Source of the DNA: an uncultured Lachnospiraceae bacterium
Lineage (GTDB): Bacteria > Bacillota > Clostridia > Lachnospirales > Lachnospiraceae
Reading direction: 5' to 3'
Length of the DNA stretch: 8,630 nt
NCBI GenBank assembly: GCA_947651335.1
Contig: CANSYV010000046.1
Location: 1 to 8,630, forward strand
Below the pieces are notes generated by a model. That model worked only from the letters and a program-made list of their open reading frames with translations. It was not told where the DNA came from and did not search any database. The translations under genes were made by a program, and so were the position numbers. The stretch's first letter is position 1, and the number at the start of each line of letters is the position of its first letter. Below are positions 1 to 6,008 of this stretch, one piece after another.

Positions 1-141
1 CGTACGCAATCCTGCATTTCCCATTCTCTTTATCAATTATTCTACTTAAGTCTATTATACGATAATCCTGTGAATACCACAATATTTTTTTCCTTAAATA
101 TGACAAATCTGGTAAAATAATTGGGAAATTAGCAGAAAAAA
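1..141. other. AT-rich non-coding spacer downstream of the minus-strand moco operon
   Basis: No ORF or RNA gene is recognisable here. I looked for an intrinsic terminator after the stop codon at 142 and found no GC-rich hairpin followed by a T-run on the minus strand. The left operon may therefore end by another mechanism or read on to the left. The only notable element is the candidate leftward promoter at 54-82. Confidence 0.5.
54..82 (-). promoter_or_regulatory. Candidate leftward sigma-A promoter
   Basis: On the minus strand a perfect TATAAT (54-59) lies 17 bases from TTGTGG (77-82), which matches the first three bases of the -35 consensus. The -10 overlaps a small inverted repeat, ATTAT-ACG-ATAAT (54-66). 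It would drive a gene to the left of the window. The surroundings are AT-rich, so a chance match is possible. Confidence 0.4.
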
Positions 142-1044
142 TCATTGAAAATCACTAAAATACGTATCAAAAAAATTCTGGCTGATCCGTTCCATATCTT
201 TCATCATGGCGTGATACCGTTCCATGAACAGCCGTCCATCTTCCGTGAGGGTGGAGCTTCCGCCTGATTTTCCTCCATTGCAGCGGTTCAGGAAGGGAAA
301 ACCCATTTCTTTTTCTACTTTATTTACCATTTTCCAGCTCTTGGAGTAAGACATCTGCATTTTGGCGGCCGCAGCCTGGATGGAACCGGTTTCGTCAATA
401 TATTTGAGCAGACGCCAGACGCCTGGGCCGAAGAAATCTTCTTCCCGGGTGAGGACCACTTTGGTCTTGCACCGCAGCTCATTAATGCTCCGCTGGATTT
501 TCAGATGGCTGCGTGCCTGCTGGATTCCGTCTGGCTCCAGAAGGGAGATGAGGATTCCCGGGTCTTCTGCCGGAAGCTTGTCCGGCTCTGAGACAGTATT
601 CTTTTTACGGAAATCATACAGTCTCGGCCAGCCAGCCTGTCCGTTGTAAACAGGCGCTGTATCCTGCCTGCACTCCAGGAGCATCTGAAGGGTCTTGGGG
701 GAGAAGGCGGGATACTCCACCGGAACCACCACCACCCGGTCCATATGCTGCCGGCAGATTTCCAATCCGGTTTTCAGGGCCTTTTGGGGGCTTTTGTCCA
801 TATATTCTCCGTCTTCGGCAAACAGTACATGGTTATGGCTTAAATGATTTTTCAGTATCTCTTTCTGGTATCCTGCCAGTACCACAATGGGAGAGATTGC
901 TGCCCTTCGAAGGGCGGCAATCTCCCGTTTGATTACGGTTGTTCCGTCCAGCGGATACATGGGGAGGAATAAGGAAAGTTCCTCACTGCTTTTATTTTCT
1001 TCCTCATGGTTAAAAGAGGCGAGGAGCAGAGCGCCTGTTTTCAT
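142..1044 (-). CDS. Degenerate MobA-like domain fused to a ModE-type winged-helix regulator
   Basis: This 300-residue protein has two parts. Residues 1 to about 185 follow the MobA/MocA nucleotidyltransferase fold (GTTVIKREI at 34-42, SPIVVLAGY at 51-59, VVVVPVEYPAFSPKTL at 104-119). The glycine-rich LAGGxSxRMGxxK loop is replaced by an acidic stretch (LLASFNHEEENKSSEEL, 7-23), and the usual D of the D-x-P metal motif reads E (110). Transferase activity is therefore doubtful. Residues of about 192-300 match the N-terminal DNA-binding domain of ModE: FFGPGVWRLL, ETGSIQAAAAKMQMSYSKSW (218-237) and GGKSGGSSTLT (257-267). There are no C-terminal MOP molybdate-binding domains. The start has a good site (AGGAGA, 6-base spacer) and overlaps the mobB stop as ATGA. 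I infer a transcription regulator that may sense a Moco-related ligand, possibly acting on the operator near 4335-4358. Alternatively it may still act as MobB's partner. Confidence 0.85.
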   Translation of the reverse strand: MKTGALLLASFNHEEENKSSEELSLFLPMYPLDGTTVIKREIAALRRAAISPIVVLAGYQKEILKNHLSHNHVLFAEDGEYMDKSPQKALKTGLEICRQHMDRVVVVPVEYPAFSPKTLQMLLECRQDTAPVYNGQAGWPRLYDFRKKNTVSEPDKLPAEDPGILISLLEPDGIQQARSHLKIQRSINELRCKTKVVLTREEDFFGPGVWRLLKYIDETGSIQAAAAKMQMSYSKSWKMVNKVEKEMGFPFLNRCNGGKSGGSSTLTEDGRLFMERYHAMMKDMERISQNFFDTYFSDFQ

Positions 1045-1553
1045 TTGGTTTCTCCTAACTTTTTAAGCATGAACGATGCAATTTCTGCGGGATGGTCCAG
1101 ATTTAACAACGGGGTTTTCATGTTATCCCGTTCCAGCTCTTCCGGGGATAAGTTGGTGGCGATTGCGGCCAGATTGTACCTGCCGCACACGCTTTTGGCG
1201 GAATTTCCCCTGCGGACCAGTTCGATCTTGGGATAAGGGCAGGTCTTGAATCCCTCCAGCAGAATCAGGTCTGCCTCCGGAAACCATGCCATCAGCTGTT
1301 CCTCTGTCATGCGGGGCTGCTGCTTCACCACCATGAATTTGGAGTCTGAGAAAATAGCTGTGCCGTAAGCTCCCGCATGAAAATGGCGGTAAGTATCTGT
1401 TCCCGGCACATCTGCGTCAAAATCGTGCCCGTCGTGTTTGATTGTGGCCACCGCAAGGCCCTGTCCGGATAAAATCGGGAGAATCTGGGTGATTAACGTT
1501 GTCTTTCCGGAATTTTTGACTCCGCTGATGGCAAAAATCTGTGGCTTTTTCAT
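1041..1553 (-). CDS. mobB: MobB, molybdopterin-guanine dinucleotide biosynthesis adaptor (P-loop GTPase)
   Basis: A 170-residue cytoplasmic P-loop protein of normal MobB length. The Walker A motif is GVKNSGKT (11-18). It is followed by the family signature TIKHDGHDFDADVPGTD, then a YRHFHAG segment, and a Walker B-like LILLEGFK. In E. coli, MobB binds GTP and assists MobA in attaching GMP to Mo-molybdopterin. The frame is open upstream to 1628, but those residues lie inside moeA and do not look like MobB. I chose the ATG at 1553 because it starts the conserved core and overlaps the moeA stop as ATGA, so translation is probably coupled. The gene ends in another ATGA overlap with the MobA-like/ModE-like fusion. 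No catalytically intact MobA is visible in the window. Confidence 0.92.
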   Translation of the reverse strand: MKKPQIFAISGVKNSGKTTLITQILPILSGQGLAVATIKHDGHDFDADVPGTDTYRHFHAGAYGTAIFSDSKFMVVKQQPRMTEEQLMAWFPEADLILLEGFKTCPYPKIELVRRGNSAKSVCGRYNLAAIATNLSPEELERDNMKTPLLNLDHPAEIASFMLKKLGETK

Positions 1554-2755
1554 AATAAAACAGCTTCCACTGCATCTCCTTCCTTTAAGGCAGGTGTTCC
1601 CGCTGGGATATCGATTAAACAGTTGCATCCTGCCATGGAGGCCAGCACACCGTTGGACTGGAGGCCGCTGGGAAGATGGAAGACTCCCTGCTCCCAGAAC
1701 GCCCGGATAAACCGCCTCCCTTTGCTGGGTTTTTCAAAGGCATGGGCCAGAGTGCCCTTCACCCGCACCAGAGATAAAGAGTCATCCTGTTTCATTTTCC
1801 CCAGAATGGGACGGCCCATGAGCTCTGCCATCACAGCCACCCCGAAGGGATTGCCGGATAAGCTGAGAACCGGGACACCCTCATAGACTGAGAACAGTGT
1901 GGGCATCCCAGGTTTTGCCAGCACACGCCAGAATACCCTTTCTGCGTGAATCTGTGCAAGGGCTTCATGCATAATGTCCTTTTTTCCCACGGAAACGGCC
2001 CCTGTGGTGAAGATAAGGTCAACGTCCGCGGCTGCCTGCACCAGGGCCTCAGCCATGGCCGGGGGATTGTCCGGTATGGATTTTACATAGGTGAGTTCTA
2101 CTCCGAAATCCAGAAGCCGGGCGGTGAGCAGTGCCTGGTTGCTGTTATAGATTTTTCCCGGCGGGAGAGGCTGTCCGGGAAGCACCACTTCATCTCCTGT
2201 GGTGAAGACAGCAGCCCGGGGGAGCCGGAACACAGGAACTTCGGTACACCCCATGCCTGCCAGGATTCCGGCCTCCACAAAGGTGAGACGGGTGCCTTTT
2301 TTCAGCAGGACATCCCCTTTTTTGAAGTCTTCTCCTCTGAAACAGTAATTCCCCCAGGGCTTTTCCTGACGGTAAATGCATACCTGTTCTTCTCCGTAGT
2401 CGGTATCCTCCTGGCGGATACAGCAGTCACATCCAGGGGGAATGGCAGCGCCGGTCATAATCCGTACTGCCTGGCCTTTCTTGATTTCTTCTGTGGAGTA
2501 CTGGCCTGCGTCGATTTCCCGGACAACTTCCAGACGGACGGGAGTGTCTTTGGAGGCATGTGCTGTATCAGCGGCTCTGCAGGCGTAACCGTCTACCGGA
2601 GAACGGTCAAAAGATGGGTTATCGAAAGAGGCTTCCATATCTTTTGCCAGAATGCGTCCGGATGCGTGCAGGAGGGGGATGTTTTCTATCTCCGTAATGA
2701 TCTTTGTGTTCTGTTCAAGCAGTTTTACCGCCTGTTCTAAGGTAATACTTTCCAT
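1550..2755 (-). CDS. moeA: MoeA, molybdopterin molybdenumtransferase
   Basis: A 401-residue MoeA of usual length, which inserts molybdate into adenylylated molybdopterin. The N-terminal region carries FDRSPVDGYA (49-58) and the IMTGAAIPPGCD...QEDT segment (100-119). The central MoCF domain shows TTGDEVVLPG, then TTGAVSVGKKD, where the more usual TTGGVSVG has an alanine but the aspartate two residues after the VG-x position is kept. SLSGNPFGVAVMAE follows, then a MoeA C-terminal domain. The frame opens at 2788, but the ATG at 2755 is preferred: it follows AGGAGGT with a 5-base spacer and begins the typical MESITLEQA start. The gene begins 10 bases after the stop of the upstream molybdopterin-binding protein and overlaps mobB by ATGA. 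Confidence 0.95.
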   Translation of the reverse strand: MESITLEQAVKLLEQNTKIITEIENIPLLHASGRILAKDMEASFDNPSFDRSPVDGYACRAADTAHASKDTPVRLEVVREIDAGQYSTEEIKKGQAVRIMTGAAIPPGCDCCIRQEDTDYGEEQVCIYRQEKPWGNYCFRGEDFKKGDVLLKKGTRLTFVEAGILAGMGCTEVPVFRLPRAAVFTTGDEVVLPGQPLPPGKIYNSNQALLTARLLDFGVELTYVKSIPDNPPAMAEALVQAAADVDLIFTTGAVSVGKKDIMHEALAQIHAERVFWRVLAKPGMPTLFSVYEGVPVLSLSGNPFGVAVMAELMGRPILGKMKQDDSLSLVRVKGTLAHAFEKPSKGRRFIRAFWEQGVFHLPSGLQSNGVLASMAGCNCLIDIPAGTPALKEGDAVEAVLL

Positions 2756-2760
2756 CACGC

Positions 2761-2767
2761 ACCTCCT
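2761..2767 (-). promoter_or_regulatory. Ribosome binding site that fixes the moeA start
   Basis: On the minus strand AGGAGGT (2761-2767) lies 5 bases before the ATG at 2755 and overlaps the TAG stop of the preceding gene. This supports 2755 over the in-frame ATG at 2788, which lies inside the upstream gene. Confidence 0.8.
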
Positions 2768-3791
2768 ATACCCCTTTGCCGAATCCACAGGAAGGATAGT
2801 GGCAGGTACTGCATCCCAGGCAGAAACCGCCGTTTCCCATATGTGCCAGGTCTTTTTTGGACAGCTCTACACCGGCGGCTATTCTGGGCAGTACCAGGTC
2901 AAAGGCTGTGGCTTTGGCGTACATAACACAGCCGGGAAGTCCCAGCACAGGGGTGCCGTCTTCGAAGTAGGCCAGCAGAAGCATAGCGCCGGGAAGTACC
3001 GGAGCCCCGTAGGTGACAATGCGCACTCCTGCAGCCTTGATGGCACCAGGAGTCCGGTCGTCCGGGTCCACACTCATGCCCCCGGTGCATAAAATCATAT
3101 CTGCACCGTCCTGTTTCAGTTTTAATATGGCATTTGTGATTTTTTCCTGGTCATCGTCACAGATGATCTGCCCGCTGATTCCAATGCCATAGGACGCCAG
3201 TTTATCAATGATAACAGGGGTAAAGGTATCTTTGATTCTGCCGTGGTAAACTTCATTTCCCGTGGTCACAATGCCGGCCTTCATGGGCATAAACGGGGTA
3301 AGGGATACCAGAGGGGTGTCTCCTGCCGTTTCTTTCACCTGGTCCATCTTTTCTTTGGGGATAACCAGAGGGATAATGCGGGTTCCCAGGAGACGGTCCC
3401 CTTTTTTCACGGCAGTATTATTATGGCGTGTGGCGATCATAATATCGTCCAGTTCATTGACTGCGTTCAGCCGTTCTACATCCACCCGAAACAGTCCATC
3501 ACAGTCGGCCACTAACTCTATTTTCCCTTCCTTTACCGGCGTGGGATGCATGTTTTCGTTTTTACACACTTCATATAGAATCTGGGCGGCTTCGTCCTCG
3601 TGGAGAGTGTTTTCATCTTTTTCCCACACATACAGGTGGTCTTTTCCCAGAGACAAAAGAACAGGGATGTCTTCTTCTGTGACGATATGGCCTTTTCTAA
3701 ATGCCGCGTCTTTTACCACATCTTTTACAATTCTTGTGATGTCATGGCACAGTACATGTCCCACGGCATCGGTTGTGTTAATGCATTTCAT
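2766..3791 (-). CDS. Molybdopterin-binding (MoCF/MogA-fold) protein with C-terminal four-cysteine tail
   Basis: A 341-residue protein related to MoeA/MogA but not a standard member of either. It starts with MKCINTTDAVGHVLCHDIT. A MoCF_biosynth domain runs from about residue 170 to 305: IVTTGNEV (174-181), LCTGGMSVDPDDRTPGAI (234-251), and GLPGCVMYAKATAFDLVLPR, in which the usual GLPGNP reads GLPGCV. It ends in a compact tail, FCLGCSTCHYPSCGFGKG, whose cysteines at 324, 327, 330 and 335 (C-x2-C-x2-C-x4-C) could hold a metal or an Fe-S cluster. The start has a strong AAGGAGGAT site and overlaps the MOSC stop as ATGA. A role in binding or adenylylating molybdopterin, or in delivering cofactor, fits the fold and the neighbours, but the exact function is not known to me. 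It might stand in for MogA, which is absent from the window. Confidence 0.82.
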   Translation of the reverse strand: MKCINTTDAVGHVLCHDITRIVKDVVKDAAFRKGHIVTEEDIPVLLSLGKDHLYVWEKDENTLHEDEAAQILYEVCKNENMHPTPVKEGKIELVADCDGLFRVDVERLNAVNELDDIMIATRHNNTAVKKGDRLLGTRIIPLVIPKEKMDQVKETAGDTPLVSLTPFMPMKAGIVTTGNEVYHGRIKDTFTPVIIDKLASYGIGISGQIICDDDQEKITNAILKLKQDGADMILCTGGMSVDPDDRTPGAIKAAGVRIVTYGAPVLPGAMLLLAYFEDGTPVLGLPGCVMYAKATAFDLVLPRIAAGVELSKKDLAHMGNGGFCLGCSTCHYPSCGFGKGV

Positions 3792-4225
3792 TGTTGATCC
3801 TCCTTCGCGATTTCCATTCCCTCTTTCAGAATTCCCTCCTGTAAGATTTTACAGAATACAAAAAACTTTTCCATGGGAGCGCACACTTTTTCCCCCTGGT
3901 AGGCGTCTGACTTGGGCCCTCCGGCTCCTATGCGCACAATCTGAAGTTTTACCGTTCCCACAGTGAGCTTCTGGCCCTGGGTAAGACCGTCCCAGTCCAG
4001 GCCTTCCACCACCAGATTTTCCCCGAAACGGCCGTATTCTATGGGTGTTCCCTGCTTAGAAAAATAGTCCTGTACAGGCTCCATAGGGAGCATGCTTACC
4101 TGGCGGTCCCCCCGTCCCTGGTGGATATCCCCGTCAAGTCCGTCCAATGCCGCGCGGCACTGATGGGTATTTTTGGCACTGGTTTTTCTCTGAGTGCTGA
4201 TGCAGACACATTTAATCTGAGCCAT
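3788..4225 (-). CDS. Small stand-alone MOSC-domain protein
   Basis: A 145-residue protein consisting essentially of one MOSC (Moco sulfurase C-terminal) domain. Family landmarks are GLDGDIHQG (29-37), RQVSML (41-46), YGRFGENLVVEGLDW (64-78), a basic/glycine segment IGAGGPKSDAYQGEKVCAP, and a C-terminal FCKILQEGILKEGMEI resembling the usual VLxGGxIxxGDxI ending. MOSC domains bind Moco or carry sulfur for it; no PLP-dependent sulfurase part is attached. It is the first gene of the minus-strand operon. The ATG follows AGGAGGA with a 6-base spacer and lies about 26 bases from the predicted start of transcription. The last codons overlap the next gene as ATGA, so the two products are probably made in equal amounts and may cooperate. 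Confidence 0.88.
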   Translation of the reverse strand: MAQIKCVCISTQRKTSAKNTHQCRAALDGLDGDIHQGRGDRQVSMLPMEPVQDYFSKQGTPIEYGRFGENLVVEGLDWDGLTQGQKLTVGTVKLQIVRIGAGGPKSDAYQGEKVCAPMEKFFVFCKILQEGILKEGMEIAKEDQQ

Positions 4226-4249
4226 TTTTGTTCCTCCTGGTTTTGATTT

Positions 4250-4273
4250 CGTTATTCATTGTAACAGATTTCG
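4250..4273. promoter_or_regulatory. Weak ModE-like site over the divergent -10
   Basis: CGTTAT (4250-4255) is followed 12 bases later by ATTTCG (4268-4273), a 4-of-6 match to the mirrored half-site ATAACG. It has the same geometry as the stronger site at 4335-4358. It spans the -10 and start of the minus-strand promoter. The heptamer GATTTCG is also directly repeated at 4245-4251 and 4267-4273, 22 bases apart. This is a weak candidate. Confidence 0.3.
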
Positions 4274-4286
4274 AAATATTTGAACA
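4258..4286 (-). promoter_or_regulatory. Promoter for the MOSC-moeA-mobB operon (extended -10)
   Basis: On the minus strand TACAAT (4258-4263) is preceded by TG plus one base (4264-4266), giving an extended -10. At 17 bases upstream is a weak TGTTCA (4281-4286). Transcription would begin near 4251, leaving a leader of about 26 bases with the AGGAGGA ribosome site. Confidence 0.6.
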
Positions 4287-4297
4287 GCAGAAATCAG

Positions 4298-4326
4298 TTG
4301 ACAGGCTGGTTTATTTTCAGTATAAT
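4298..4326 (+). promoter_or_regulatory. modABC promoter (consensus sigma-A)
   Basis: A perfect TTGACA (4298-4303) and a perfect TATAAT (4321-4326) are separated by exactly 17 bases. Transcription would start near 4333, about 59 bases before the modA ATG. A promoter this close to consensus would be strong by default, which fits control by repression. Confidence 0.88.
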
Positions 4327-4332
4327 AAACCA
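4307..4332. repeat. Inverted repeat over the modABC -10: candidate operator
   Basis: TGGTTTATT (4307-4315) and AATAAACCA (4324-4332) are perfect 9-base inverted arms around 8 bases. The right arm overlaps the -10 box, so a dimeric protein bound here would block RNA polymerase. The arms loosely resemble ModE half-sites (GTTTAT/ATAAAC). It could be a second site for the same regulator or a site for another one. Confidence 0.55.
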
Positions 4333-4334
4333 AG

Positions 4335-4358
4335 TGTTATTTTTTTATAAAAATAACG
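4335..4358. promoter_or_regulatory. Candidate ModE-type operator in the modA leader
   Basis: GTTATTTTT (4336-4344) and AAAAATAAC (4349-4357) are perfect 9-base inverted arms around 4 bases. Read as half-sites this is TGTTAT-N12-ATAACG. As I recall, the E. coli modA operator has CGTTAT and ATAACG half-sites with the same 12-base gap. It lies just downstream of the predicted transcription start, a position suited to repression. The locus also encodes a protein with a ModE-type DNA-binding domain. Confidence 0.6.
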
Positions 4359-4391
4359 AAAGATAAAAAAGAAGATCAGGAGGGCAGCAGC

Positions 4392-5285
4392 ATGAAAAGG
4401 AAAATGACTGCATATCTTATGACCGCGGCAATGACGGCCGTGTGGATGACAGGATGTGGTACTGCAAAGGAGGAGGCGCCGGCGGCCGATAACCAGCAGA
4501 CGCAGGCAGAGGATGCGCAGGAGAGCGCGGCACCGGAAGAAGATCAGGACACTGCAGGGGATGTGGCGCTGAATGTATTTGCCGCCGCCTCCATGACGGA
4601 GACGCTGGAAAAGATTCAGGAAATGTATGCATCTGTGGAACCAAGCGTTACTCTGGTATTCAACTTTGATTCTTCCGGCACATTAAAGACTCAGATTCAG
4701 GAAGGAGCGGAATGTGACCTGTTTATCTCTGCCGCGCAAAAGCAGATGGACCAGATGGACAGCCAGGCAGACCCAGCTGTCAATGAAGAAAATCTTGACT
4801 TTGTACTTCAGGGAAGCAGGGTGAATCTGCTGGAAAATAAAGTGGTGCTGGCCGTTCCCGACGGGAATCCGGCAGGAATCCAGTCCTTTGAGGATCTGGG
4901 CACAGACAAGCTTAAACTGCTGGCACTGGGGAATGAGGACGTTCCGGTGGGGCAGTATTCCACAGAGATTCTCACCAATCTGGGACTGCTGGATGGTCTG
5001 GAAAAAGACGGAAAAATCACCTACGGCTCCAATGTAAAAGAAGTGACCACACAGGTGTCAGAGGCTTCCGCTGACGCGGGGATTATCTACGCCACAGACG
5101 CGTATTCGGCAGACCTGTCCAGTGTGGCAGAGGCGGGGAGTGACTTGTGCCAGCCGGCTGTTTATCCGGCGGCGGTTCTGAATATCTCAGAGCATCAGGA
5201 AGAAGCACAGGCATTTCTGGATTATCTGCAGACAGATGACTGTATGAAGGTATTTGAGGAAGTTGGCTTTATCAAAGCGCAGTAA
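4392..5285 (+). CDS. modA: ModA, molybdate-binding lipoprotein of the ABC transporter
   Basis: A 297-residue extracytoplasmic substrate-binding protein. A basic N-terminus and a hydrophobic stretch end in a lipobox, MTGC, so Cys22 is probably lipidated and anchors the protein to the membrane. An acidic, glutamine-rich linker of about 35 residues follows. The binding domain begins with FAAASMTETLEKI, matching the FAAASxT motif of ModA, then FDSSGTLKTQIQEGAECDLFISA, DVPVGQYS and IIYATDAY. These are the regions that hold the serines, valine and tyrosine contacting molybdate in E. coli ModA. Tungstate binding cannot be excluded. The ATG follows AGGAGGG (4378-4384) with a 7-base spacer. modB starts 25 bases after the stop. 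Confidence 0.93.
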   Translation: MKRKMTAYLMTAAMTAVWMTGCGTAKEEAPAADNQQTQAEDAQESAAPEEDQDTAGDVALNVFAAASMTETLEKIQEMYASVEPSVTLVFNFDSSGTLKTQIQEGAECDLFISAAQKQMDQMDSQADPAVNEENLDFVLQGSRVNLLENKVVLAVPDGNPAGIQSFEDLGTDKLKLLALGNEDVPVGQYSTEILTNLGLLDGLEKDGKITYGSNVKEVTTQVSEASADAGIIYATDAYSADLSSVAEAGSDLCQPAVYPAAVLNISEHQEEAQAFLDYLQTDDCMKVFEEVGFIKAQ

Positions 5286-5310
5286 GGAATTCTAACGCTG
5301 AAGGAGTGTC

Positions 5311-6006
5311 ATGGACTGGTATCCGTTATATAATTCATTGAGGATTGCGCTGATTTCCAGTGTGATTGTATTTTTTACCGGAATTTTCGCGGCTTATTAT
5401 ATTGCAAAGCTCCATCCTGTGGTGAAGGGGATTCTGGACGTGGTTTTGACGCTGCCTCTGGTTCTTCCCCCCACCGTTGTGGGGTACTTCCTGCTGGTGG
5501 TGCTGGGTCCCAGAAGGCCTGTGGGGGCGTGGGTTCTGGAGGTTTTTCACACACGGCTGGTAATGACCTGGTATTCGGGAATCTTTGCCGCGGCTGTGGT
5601 GGCGTTTCCCCTGATGTACCGCACAGCCCGGGGGGCATTCGAGAGTTTTGATGAGACACTGGCTTACTCCGGGCAGACACTGGGGCTGTCCAACACTTAT
5701 ATATTCTGGAAGATCCGGATGCCGGCCTGCCGGCAGGGAATTATGGCAGGCGCAGTGCTGGCATTTGCCAGGGCTCTGGGAGAATACGGCGCCACCAGCA
5801 TGATCGCCGGATACACGCCGGGAAAAACGGCAACCATCTCCACAACGGTGTATCAGCTGTGGCGCACAGACAACGATGCGCTGGCATTTCGATGGGTGGT
5901 GGTAAATGTGGTGATCTCTGCCATTGTCCTTTTGATCGTGAATCTGCTGGAGAAGCGAGAGAGAGCATCCGGAAAATCTGTGGTTCATCTGTCCGGGAGG
6001 AACTGA
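5311..6006 (+). CDS. modB: ModB, molybdate ABC transporter permease
   Basis: A 231-residue integral membrane protein of usual ModB length with about five hydrophobic segments (around residues 9-32, 38-65, 88-105, 145-165 and 195-214). The cytoplasmic loop that contacts the ATPase carries the EAA-type motif, from GQTLGLSNTYIFWKIRMPA to a following segment ending ARALGEYGA. The ModB/CysT signature GEYGATSMIAGYTPGKT follows. The ATG comes after AAGGAG with a spacer of about 5 bases. The stop is 2 bases before the modC start, so modB and modC are probably translated together. The protein would form the membrane channel as a homodimer with ModC on its inner face. Confidence 0.94.
   Translation: MDWYPLYNSLRIALISSVIVFFTGIFAAYYIAKLHPVVKGILDVVLTLPLVLPPTVVGYFLLVVLGPRRPVGAWVLEVFHTRLVMTWYSGIFAAAVVAFPLMYRTARGAFESFDETLAYSGQTLGLSNTYIFWKIRMPACRQGIMAGAVLAFARALGEYGATSMIAGYTPGKTATISTTVYQLWRTDNDALAFRWVVVNVVISAIVLLIVNLLEKRERASGKSVVHLSGRN
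5995..6000 (+). promoter_or_regulatory. Ribosome binding site that fixes the modC start
   Basis: GGGAGG (5995-6000), inside the end of modB, lies 8 bases before the ATG at 6009. The modC frame is open back to 5859, but those upstream residues lie within modB and do not resemble an ABC ATPase. Confidence 0.75.
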
Positions 6007-6008
6007 AT

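Noticed and set aside
142..1044. Functional MobA guanylyltransferase
   Set aside because: The glycine-rich nucleotide loop and RMG motif are absent and the metal-binding aspartate is changed, so I describe it as MobA-like only.
1946..2740. Plus-strand ORF of 264 codons opposite moeA
   Set aside because: It lies wholly antisense to a clear MoeA, shows no recognisable domain, and has unlikely composition (cysteine- and glycine-rich). It is a shadow of moeA codon use.
4327..4391. Moco riboswitch in the modA leader
   Set aside because: The predicted leader is only about 59 bases, much of it in the palindrome and ribosome site, too short for the large Moco RNA motif.
5335..5988. Minus-strand ORF of 217 codons opposite modB
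   Set aside because: It is antisense to a well-supported permease, with a His/Gln/Pro/Cys-rich translation and no domain.
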